A DNA stretch of 11,895 nucleotides. Origin: Bacteroidota bacterium (GTDB lineage: Bacteria > Bacteroidota > Bacteroidia > M30B66). Below the pieces are notes generated by a model, which worked only from the letters and a program-made list of their open reading frames with translations, was not told the origin of the DNA and made no database searches. Both the position numbers and the translations under genes were made by a program. The first letter of the stretch is position 1, and each line of letters opens with the position of its first letter. The stretch is taken from positions 1-11,895 of the forward strand of contig CANMGM010000043.1 in NCBI GenBank assembly GCA_947497195.1. Direction: 5' to 3'. Shown here in pieces: positions 1 to 5,929 of the stretch.

Positions 1-225
1 AAATGACCAAATAATCGATTTACTGAAAGGATCAAAGCCAAGCGATTCAAGAAAATGGCCCGAAACAACCACCGGCAATGCACTTAAGGCTCCTAATAAA
101 AATGTTATGATCAACACCTTGAGTGGCTCTTTATCGAATTTGTCTTTCCAATAAATATATACCATAATGGCTATACATGGCGCCAGTGCGAGTATTCCGA
201 GGTAAATTAATGTCGATGAATCCAT
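1..225 (-). CDS. PrsW-like intramembrane metalloprotease (N-terminal part)
   Basis: Only the first 75 codons lie in the window; the gene runs off the left edge. The ATG is the reverse complement of 223-225. The fragment has two hydrophobic segments, about residues 5-26 and 36-58. Between them is a charged loop with KDKFDKEPL (residues 27-35), and GALSALP follows inside the second segment. A membrane helix, a D-K/R-x-x-x-EP loop and then a GALS-type helix is the usual opening of PrsW-family proteins, polytopic membrane proteases best known from Bacillus anti-sigma factor cleavage. The catalytic glutamates lie further downstream and are not visible, so activity cannot be judged. It is transcribed away from the dehydrogenase at 355. 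Family call is fairly firm; the target is unknown. Confidence 0.75.
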   Translation of the reverse strand, partial: MDSSTLIYLGILALAPCIAIMVYIYWKDKFDKEPLKVLIITFLLGALSALPVVVSGHFLESLGFDPFSKSIIWSF

Positions 226-231
226 AGTTTT

Positions 232-239
232 TATGTTTG
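232..239 (+). promoter_or_regulatory. Possible -7 box for the 355 dehydrogenase
   Basis: TATGTTTG matches the Bacteroidota -7 consensus TAnnTTTG exactly. It lies in the 129-base gap between the divergent PrsW-like gene and the dehydrogenase. I see no convincing TTTG -33 element 18-21 bases upstream, and the implied leader would be about 110 bases. Call it weak. The rest of the gap (226-354) is AT-rich with no other structure I can support. Confidence 0.22.
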
Positions 240-354
240 TTATAGCGTATATAATCGTTCTAAAACTAAATGATTTGCCCAAATAAAACGCCCTCAACGC
301 ATTTTTTTATTTGCGATTCGATCAATTATCGGTTTAATTTGATTGAAAATATCT

Positions 355-1134
355 ATGGCAACAGCATTCATCACGGGAGCATCAGGGGGCATCGGGCGGG
401 AATTAGCTAAAATCCATGCCCGGAATGGACACAATCTAATCCTTGCAGCCCGTTCAGGAGATCGGTTAAACGCGATTAAACGCGAACTTGAAGGTGCATT
501 CGCTATTCGCGTGGATGTTATCGTGATTGACCTTTCTGAACCAGGTGCAGCACATCGCCTTTTTGAGTCGGCAGGCGGGAAGGATTTGCAGGTCGATTTT
601 CTGATTAACAATGCCGGTTTTGGTACGTTTGGTATGTTTGCAGAAGCCGAAATTGGCAAAACAGAAGAAATGATGCGGCTCAATATAGAGGCACTAACTG
701 TTTTGACACGCTTGGTTTTGCCGGGCATGATCGCGCGTAAATCGGGCCGAATTATGAATATTGCCTCAACTGCAGCCTTTCAGCCGGGGCCGCTCATGGC
801 GGTGTATTTTGCTTCGAAAGCCTATGTACTTCGTTTTTCGGAGGCAATTGCCAATGAAGTACAAGGCAGTGGTGTTCGCATTACGGCGTATTGTCCTGCC
901 GCTACGCAAACCGGTTTTCAAACTGCCGCCCGAATGGAAGACAGCAGACTGGTCAAAAACCGAAAGCTTGACTCGGCCGAAAATGTAGCAGAAGATGCCT
1001 ACAAGGCCATGATGCGAGGAAAAACTGTAGCCATCTTCGGATGGATAAATGCTCTGCTGGCAAGGTCTACCGGATTGTTTCCTTCTGCGCTGGTTTCCAA
1101 GATTGCCCGTTGGATGGTTGAACGTAAATCATAA
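355..1134 (+). CDS. Short-chain dehydrogenase/reductase, DltE-like
   Basis: 259 residues, a classical-length SDR with a Rossmann fold. Visible motifs: cofactor glycine motif TGASGGIG (7-14), AARS (31-34) with Arg33 after strand 2, which favours NADP(H), NNAG (85-88), Asn110, and the catalytic set Ser138, Tyr151 (YFASK) and Lys155. CPAATQT replaces the more usual PG-x-x-x-T near residue 180. This pattern fits the DltE-like SDRs (COG0300), cytosolic oxidoreductases whose substrates are usually unknown. I chose the ATG at 355 because MATAFITGAS is a typical SDR start; an in-frame TTG at 343 would add only four residues. The 442-residue gene begins 44 bases after its stop on the same strand, so co-transcription is likely. 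Substrate cannot be inferred. Confidence 0.9.
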   Translation: MATAFITGASGGIGRELAKIHARNGHNLILAARSGDRLNAIKRELEGAFAIRVDVIVIDLSEPGAAHRLFESAGGKDLQVDFLINNAGFGTFGMFAEAEIGKTEEMMRLNIEALTVLTRLVLPGMIARKSGRIMNIASTAAFQPGPLMAVYFASKAYVLRFSEAIANEVQGSGVRITAYCPAATQTGFQTAARMEDSRLVKNRKLDSAENVAEDAYKAMMRGKTVAIFGWINALLARSTGLFPSALVSKIARWMVERKS

Positions 1135-1178
1135 ACCGAAAAACCATTATTTTTGAAACACAGATTGGTGCGGCTGCT

Positions 1179-2507
1179 GTGGTAAACGAACTCATCATTC
1201 AAATCGACAACGAAAAGGTGGTTTTGAGCCCAAATTTGGCTATACCGCTTAACTATACCAATTTCCCCTATAGTTCCTGCACGCTCAGTTCGCACCAGCC
1301 TATTTTCTGGAAAATCGCCTTGCTAGAGTACAATGCCGAAAATTTTAGTTGGCGCGTAAAGGTTGTCGATTATCGTGCAACAGACGAATCACGATTGAAG
1401 CGCCAGAAGGCCACACGCCTCGTGAAGCAAATCGTCTTTGAAAAATTTGATTGGAATGAGCTTGAAACATGGCTTTCGGGCTATCAGAAAGCGAAAATGC
1501 ACGCCATGCTTGAACAAGGCAGTGCATCAGAAAGCGATTCTCGGGCTGAAGAAGCCCGGGTTGAAGAATTTGATGAAATTGCCTTAGGTGTGGCCATGGA
1601 GCGCGATGTTTCGCTTTCTGAAATGGATAGCGCTTCACCACCGACGAGAATTCATTATTACAACATCGAATTCAACGTTTCGTTTGCCGATGCCTCATTT
1701 TGTTTAGGTTATGTCGAATTTCGCAAATACCAACGTGTGGTCGATTCTGAGATTTGTTTTAAAATCGCCAACGATACGCTTCTACCCGAATTTGATTTGG
1801 TTAAATCGTGGTTTACACGCAAGTTAAAAACGAAGCGTTTTCAAGTTAAGGCAAAGATTATGACCGAAAATGGCCGCATGAAAAATGTGTGGGCCCAATC
1901 TCCGCAGATTGCAGCAATTGATGAAGATTTTATTCAGGGAATTAAGTTTCAGCGAACATTAAACATCACGCGGCCTCCCACGATTAGTCGACCCGACAAA
2001 TCTTTATTTACGGCCGATGAACTGTTTACCGAAATGCAGACCGCCGAAGAGGGCGGTAATATTTTCCGTCAGGATGAGCTCGATGTTTTGGCTATTCTAA
2101 GTGCCAAAACAGGCGTGCGAAACAGGAAACAACTTGAATATTTAGCCGGTTTGAAACAATCGGAGCAGCACACCATTCGCTTTACACTGAGTCCAGATTT
2201 CGGATTCATTTTTTTCATCGAGGGCCACACTCAAAACCATTTTGTTTGGGAGCTTCTGAATTCGCATGCAACCTATATCTGGAGCATTGAAAAGTACGAA
2301 GAAGAAACAGAGCTTCAGTTTAAGCGCATCGAAGCCTCCATTAACTCAATCCGTAGTTTTGGCCGCGATCGATACAAACAGGCTTACCGTACTACTCATC
2401 ACGATTCGCAATTGGTATTTTCAGTTATTGATCATGCACGCTCGAGTTCAGCCTTTGTAGACGGTTTCGCAACCTGGCGGCATAAATTAAATGAACGACT
2501 AGTATAG
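1179..2507 (+). CDS. Uncharacterised protein, 442 residues
   Basis: I do not recognise this protein. The frame is open from 1128 but contains no ATG before GTG at 1179, the best available start. There is no signal peptide or membrane segment, so it is probably cytosolic. The sequence suggests four parts: a beta-rich N-terminal portion (about 1-110) ending in FDWNELETWLSGYQ; an acidic, low-complexity linker (about 115-150); a central portion (about 155-265) with a strand-rich GYVEFRKYQ segment and LLPEFDLVKSWF; and a C-terminal portion (about 275-442) with the segments PDKSLFTADELF, FIFFIEGHTQNHFVWELL and ATYIWSIEKYEEE. No catalytic motif is evident. Even composition, clean reading through the frame and tight placement behind the dehydrogenase all argue for a real gene. 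The stop is 21 bases from that of the convergent lipoprotein gene. Confidence 0.8.
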   Translation: MVNELIIQIDNEKVVLSPNLAIPLNYTNFPYSSCTLSSHQPIFWKIALLEYNAENFSWRVKVVDYRATDESRLKRQKATRLVKQIVFEKFDWNELETWLSGYQKAKMHAMLEQGSASESDSRAEEARVEEFDEIALGVAMERDVSLSEMDSASPPTRIHYYNIEFNVSFADASFCLGYVEFRKYQRVVDSEICFKIANDTLLPEFDLVKSWFTRKLKTKRFQVKAKIMTENGRMKNVWAQSPQIAAIDEDFIQGIKFQRTLNITRPPTISRPDKSLFTADELFTEMQTAEEGGNIFRQDELDVLAILSAKTGVRNRKQLEYLAGLKQSEQHTIRFTLSPDFGFIFFIEGHTQNHFVWELLNSHATYIWSIEKYEEETELQFKRIEASINSIRSFGRDRYKQAYRTTHHDSQLVFSVIDHARSSSAFVDGFATWRHKLNERLV

Positions 2508-2528
2508 AGCGCCTTTCTCTAACCGGCA

Positions 2529-3377
2529 CTACTGAACTGCAATCAATTGCACGCCCGTTGCAAAGGTAATGGGTTGTATGAGCGAATCTCCGCGCACACG
2601 AATGCTCATTGGATAACTTACCGCAATTTCATTTTCGGTTGGCGTCCAGATTTTACCCTCGATATTTAATTTAAGTAATCCGGTTGGCCCTCCAAGTGGC
2701 TTATAACTGTTTGATGAACCTACAACTTCTTCAACACCATAGGCCGCTTTCAAATCCTCGGCCGACTTGCGCAAGTCGCGACTAACCACACCAACCTCGG
2801 TAATTCCTAAAAACATTCCGCGATTGAACTCTCCCTCGGCAGTATTATTTAAATCGTGACGCGCCAGAATTTCGACGATGTTATTGCCGGCATCTTTGAT
2901 GTAGATTGACTGGGAATTATACTGGTTACGGCGGTAAATTACGGACCCCGTTTCGGCGTCTATCCAGAATTTTGCAGGTTCTGCAACCTTCGATGCATTG
3001 GTAGAATCAGCATCCACCAACCATGCATAGCAATTCTCTATCTGGTTTGAAGGAATCGAAATCGTGAATTGGTATTTCGGAGTAACAGAGGAACTGGTAT
3101 CTTGTGCACCGCTATTGTTTATAAAAGTAATCGAGTTGAAACCGATATTTACCCTAAATGAATTCGGTGCAACAGAATCCACCTCGAACCCCATCACTTT
3201 CGACCAGAACCGGCGGTTGTTCTCAAAATTATTGCTCCGCATCTCGACATCTACAATATCGAACGCCTTCTCCGGCACTTCGCGCAATTTGAGTCGATTG
3301 TTGTACTCGCATGAAGATGCCGTTATTAGTAGAAATAGTAGCGGCGTAAATTTCAATAGGATATGAATGCGTTTCAT
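2529..3377 (-). CDS. VOC/glyoxalase-like lipoprotein
   Basis: 282 residues. The N-terminus is a lipoprotein signal: positive MKR, a hydrophobic core and TASSC, giving Cys23 as the likely acylated residue followed by Glu24. The mature part resembles two vicinal-oxygen-chelate (glyoxalase/bleomycin-resistance) modules. The first, about 40-172, starts FDIVDVEMRSNNFENNRRFW and ends KDAGNNIVEILAR, close to the usual D-x-x-G-N-x-x-E-L ending. The second, about 190-282, opens GITEVGVVSRDLRKSAEDL. The usual first-strand histidine ligand is absent, so metal binding is uncertain. Most VOC proteins are cytosolic enzymes or drug-binding proteins, so an exported lipid-anchored one is less common. It starts 14 bases after the stop of the barrel-like gene and should be co-transcribed with it. 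Lipoprotein call is firm, VOC call moderate, substrate unknown. Confidence 0.78.
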   Translation of the reverse strand: MKRIHILLKFTPLLFLLITASSCEYNNRLKLREVPEKAFDIVDVEMRSNNFENNRRFWSKVMGFEVDSVAPNSFRVNIGFNSITFINNSGAQDTSSSVTPKYQFTISIPSNQIENCYAWLVDADSTNASKVAEPAKFWIDAETGSVIYRRNQYNSQSIYIKDAGNNIVEILARHDLNNTAEGEFNRGMFLGITEVGVVSRDLRKSAEDLKAAYGVEEVVGSSNSYKPLGGPTGLLKLNIEGKIWTPTENEIAVSYPMSIRVRGDSLIQPITFATGVQLIAVQ

Positions 3378-3391
3378 GATAATCTTTTCAA

Positions 3392-4966
3392 TTAACGGCG
3401 TTTGTTGTATTTCTTGCGGGCAGCCTTTTTCTCTTTTTCTTTGAGTCGCTGACGATCTTTACGCGTCATTTTCTTCGGTACTTCTTCGTATTCGGCAATC
3501 GAATCGTCCTGCTCGTAATCGCGGTCGAGGTTAAAACTCAAGCCTGCACGCAGAATAGGCCCCGAATTCCACATCTCACCTTCCATGTAACCGCGGGTCT
3601 TATATCCTGTAGTTACAACTGCCGAAAGCGAATGCTTCCATGTTTTGCTCAGTTTGAAATACCCCGTAACCGTTCCACCTGCACCCCAACCAAGTGATAG
3701 CGTATTTTGAGACTTGTCTCCTTCCGGACCATTGAACAAATAATCCTGACTCCAGTAGCTCAAGTGCGCATTAATACATACTTTTTTACTTCGCCGGATG
3801 TTGTAAGCCTTGAAGCCCGCGCCAAAATTCTCACGGAAGGTGTTGTGTTTGAATGAGCCAGTTCCAAAGCGCCCATAAAGTGTGTAAGCCTGGCGATGCT
3901 TGGTATAGGTAGCTTCCGGAACCCACTCTCCACCAAATGGAGTAAAGCTGTAGCGAATCCATGGCAAAACAGTTTTACCATAGCCCAATTTAATTTGCGG
4001 AATTGGAATTGAATCTTTTCCTTCAAAAAGATAGGATTTAAATATAGCGGCAGAAGTGTAATACAACCACGGATTTGTGAATGTAGCCAACACAAAATCG
4101 CGTTTCAGTTCATTGGGCGTGTAATTCGGGTTGCCCATGAAGCCATAATTCAAATTCACATTTTGCAACCAATCGGAGGCAATATTCGAATTGTTCGAAA
4201 AGTCGTCTTTTATATTCATCACCGATGCAATAGCCGCTGTCTGCAAGCGGAAATAATGCAAGGCTTCGCGGTAATACATCGACTTACGCTGTAACCAGCG
4301 GATGCTCAAATCTTCCATCGCCATATTGCCGGCTTCGAGTGCGCCACCGGCCATCATCGCAAGCTCCTGTCGCGATGCGTTGATGTTGGCAATATTGCCT
4401 TCAAATGATACTTTGTTCATCGGCGTCCAGAACGGAATGGGTGCGCCAAACGTGTACTGGTATCCATCGATTCCGTATTCGCGTGCCCGGCCCATTTGTC
4501 CGTACAAATCTTGCTCGAGCGCCATCACAAAAGTTTCAATCGGCGCATCAATTAGCAGCAAACGCGCCGCACGCAACCAAATCGACATTTTGTGTTCGTG
4601 CCATGTGGTATCGCCGCGGTATTTCATTGGGATGATCGAATCTTCCCAGGCAGTAAGTTTTTTCTGAAGCGTTAGAATCGTAGGAACACCCGCCGATACG
4701 CTCATATTTAAATCGCCGAGAACAGAATACTGGATACGGTCGCTGTAACGGATTTTGAATTTGCGTCGTTTTGCTTTCGGTTTGGGTGGACGAATTACCT
4801 CCCCATCGCGCCAAATTTTAGGATTGCCATTCTTGAACAGAGAATCCTTCCAGAATTCACTGGTGTCGACCTTAATATCTGTCTTTTTGGGCTTTGTGGT
4901 ATCAGGTACCTGCGCAAAAATAGCCAGCGGGAAGCAGATGAATAGACTTAATAAAAACTTGTTCAT
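3392..4966 (-). CDS. Exported, probable outer-membrane beta-barrel protein, unknown function
   Basis: 524 residues. Residues 1-19 (MNKFLLSLFICFPLAIFAQ) form a signal peptide likely cut after Ala18. A Pro/Lys-rich stretch follows to about 70. The middle (125-255) looks helical and holds DLYGQMGRAREYG (153-165) and GGALEAGN (207-214). From about 355 to 480 there are at least six alternating aromatic/glycine strands, such as YTLYGRFGTGSF, INAHLSYWSQDY, LSLGWGAGGTVTGYF and ILRAGLSFNL, as in outer-membrane barrels. The last 27 residues are strongly basic, unusual after a barrel. I recognise no named family. It is the first gene of a two-gene unit with the VOC-like lipoprotein. A -7 type box sits just ahead of it. 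Export is firm, barrel moderate, function unknown. Confidence 0.8.
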   Translation of the reverse strand: MNKFLLSLFICFPLAIFAQVPDTTKPKKTDIKVDTSEFWKDSLFKNGNPKIWRDGEVIRPPKPKAKRRKFKIRYSDRIQYSVLGDLNMSVSAGVPTILTLQKKLTAWEDSIIPMKYRGDTTWHEHKMSIWLRAARLLLIDAPIETFVMALEQDLYGQMGRAREYGIDGYQYTFGAPIPFWTPMNKVSFEGNIANINASRQELAMMAGGALEAGNMAMEDLSIRWLQRKSMYYREALHYFRLQTAAIASVMNIKDDFSNNSNIASDWLQNVNLNYGFMGNPNYTPNELKRDFVLATFTNPWLYYTSAAIFKSYLFEGKDSIPIPQIKLGYGKTVLPWIRYSFTPFGGEWVPEATYTKHRQAYTLYGRFGTGSFKHNTFRENFGAGFKAYNIRRSKKVCINAHLSYWSQDYLFNGPEGDKSQNTLSLGWGAGGTVTGYFKLSKTWKHSLSAVVTTGYKTRGYMEGEMWNSGPILRAGLSFNLDRDYEQDDSIAEYEEVPKKMTRKDRQRLKEKEKKAARKKYNKRR

Positions 4967-4985
4967 GTATAAAATGGTACGGATA

Positions 4986-4993
4986 CAAAACTA
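4986..4993 (-). promoter_or_regulatory. Putative -7 promoter box for the barrel/lipoprotein unit
   Basis: Read on the minus strand this is TAGTTTTG, an exact match to the Bacteroidota -7 consensus TAnnTTTG. Transcription would start near 4980, about 14 bases before the ATG at 4966. No exact TTTG -33 element is present. The matching distance is occupied by a T9 run (A9 on the plus strand, 5007-5015). Confidence 0.42.
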
Positions 4994-5006
4994 TCCATTA
5001 ATAGCG

Positions 5007-5015
5007 AAAAAAAAA
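5007..5015. repeat. A9 homopolymer tract
   Basis: Nine consecutive A on the plus strand (T9 on the minus). It lies 14-22 bases upstream of the putative -7 box of the barrel-like gene, about where a -33 element would be. Runs of this length can slip during replication and so change promoter spacing, but nothing in one sequence shows that this happens here. Confidence 0.6.
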
Positions 5016-5029
5016 GGCTGTGAATTGAG

Positions 5030-5039
5030 GTTTATAAAC
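5030..5039. repeat. Perfect 10-bp palindrome
   Basis: GTTTATAAAC is its own reverse complement. It lies one base from a larger inverted repeat (5041-5069), in the gap between the AlkD-type gene and the barrel-like gene. A near copy, GTTTAGAAAC, overlaps the AlkD-type stop at 5121-5130. It could be an operator half or just AT-rich chance sequence. Confidence 0.5.
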
Positions 5040-5040
5040 A

Positions 5041-5069
5041 TTTAATATATAAGTCTTAATTATATTAAA
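5041..5069. repeat. Long AT-rich inverted repeat between two minus-strand genes
   Basis: TTTAATATATAAG (5041-5053) is complementary to CTTAATTATATTAAA (5055-5069) except for a two-base bulge (AT, 5059-5060). The outer nine base pairs are perfect. It lies downstream of the AlkD-type gene and upstream of the barrel-like gene. As RNA the stem would be almost all A-U and no T-run follows directly, so it does not fit a classical intrinsic terminator. A protein-binding site or a weak attenuating hairpin are the alternatives. Confidence 0.5.
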
Positions 5070-5122
5070 ATCAATGCGATAAGACAATTCTGGTAATTTG
5101 TTTTCCACGTTAGTAACATCGT

Positions 5123-5815
5123 TTAGAAACTTATTTTTTGCCTTATGTGTTTCAATGCTTCTCGTTTACTTAATCCACTCAAATTGGTTTCATTAACAAA
5201 GCAAATAACTTTCTCTTTCTGTGTTTTTGCCAGTTCGCGCAAGGCCCATCCTATTGCTTTGCGAATAAAGAATTCTTTACTGGCGGCATATTGATGGCAG
5301 TAATCGAACAACAATGCAACATCCGTATCATCCTTATAACGAAGTTGAAAAATGAGAATGCTGCGCTGCAACCACATGTTTTGTGATGCATCCCAACTTT
5401 GTATGCGGAGATTCCGTTCATCGGGATATTTCCTGAAATACAATCCAACCATCGTCCCGGCAAGGAAATCGACCGAATCCCACCAGCTTTTCGACCGGAT
5501 CAATTCCTCAAGAAGATGAATATCGATTGACTCGAGTTTTCGTTTGTATTTTAGCAACAAATCCATTGCTGTATACTGAAATTCACGCGCATCTTCCTCC
5601 CAGAGCAATTTCACGGTTTCGCGCCAATGCGTATCGAGCACTTCCTTTCCCGATTCAAAATGTTGTGATTGAATCTTTTTTCTCAAAGGAGCTGCTAAAC
5701 CGATAAATGAGAAGTTATGCTTCATGTATGCTGCCATTGCCAGCGAACGTTCTGTGTCGGCTTCGCGGATAAATGCCTCTTTCAATGTTTCAATCCAGTT
5801 GGAAATTGCCGACAT
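5123..5815 (-). CDS. DNA alkylation repair enzyme, AlkD-type glycosylase
   Basis: 230 residues, the normal length for the family (PF08713). AlkD proteins are all-helical HEAT-repeat glycosylases that remove N3- and N7-alkylated purines without flipping the base out. The signature KSWWDSVD (109-116) is present, with MWLQR (147-151) and FFIRKAIGWALREL (182-195) after it. From memory of Bacillus cereus AlkD, the key residues are Trp109, Asp113, Arg148 and Trp187. Here Trp112, Asp116, Arg151 and Trp190 have exactly the same spacings, so the active site looks intact. LSKREALKHI near the end is also typical. The gene is divergent from the helicase at 5930, which suggests a small repair locus. The enzyme is cytosolic. 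Confidence 0.93.
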   Translation of the reverse strand: MSAISNWIETLKEAFIREADTERSLAMAAYMKHNFSFIGLAAPLRKKIQSQHFESGKEVLDTHWRETVKLLWEEDAREFQYTAMDLLLKYKRKLESIDIHLLEELIRSKSWWDSVDFLAGTMVGLYFRKYPDERNLRIQSWDASQNMWLQRSILIFQLRYKDDTDVALLFDYCHQYAASKEFFIRKAIGWALRELAKTQKEKVICFVNETNLSGLSKREALKHIRQKISF

Positions 5816-5838
5816 AATTCTGTAAATTTTAAACAGGT

Positions 5839-5868
5839 CTAAATTATCGTATTTCCTATACCTTCAAA
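5839..5868 (-). promoter_or_regulatory. Putative -33/-7 promoter for the AlkD-type gene
   Basis: On the minus strand TTTG (5868-5865) is followed after 18 bases by TAATTTAG (5846-5839), one mismatch from TAnnTTTG. Transcription would start near 5832, about 17 bases ahead of the ATG at 5815. Spacing and both elements fit the Bacteroidota promoter type. I see no comparable pair pointing toward the helicase in the same 114-base gap (5816-5929). Confidence 0.4.
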
Positions 5869-5929
5869 AACTTTACGTGTATCTCGGGGTTTATATTCAG
5901 CCTTCGACCGTAATCTCAATTCTCCAATT

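Noticed and set aside
343..354. TTG start four codons upstream of the dehydrogenase ATG
   Set aside because: The ATG at 355 gives the standard SDR N-terminus; the extra residues match no family feature.
294..728. 144-residue frame on the minus strand opposite the dehydrogenase
   Set aside because: Antisense to a clear SDR, with no recognisable domain.
2508..2550. Terminator between the convergent genes ending at 2507 and 2529
   Set aside because: The 21-base gap has no stem or T-run. The small palindrome GCAAT-CA-ATTGC (2539-2550) lies inside the lipoprotein coding sequence and is too short.
5007..5069. Intrinsic terminator for the AlkD-type gene made of the inverted repeat and the T9 run
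   Set aside because: On the minus strand the T-run is about 25 bases past the AT-only stem, too far for a classical terminator.
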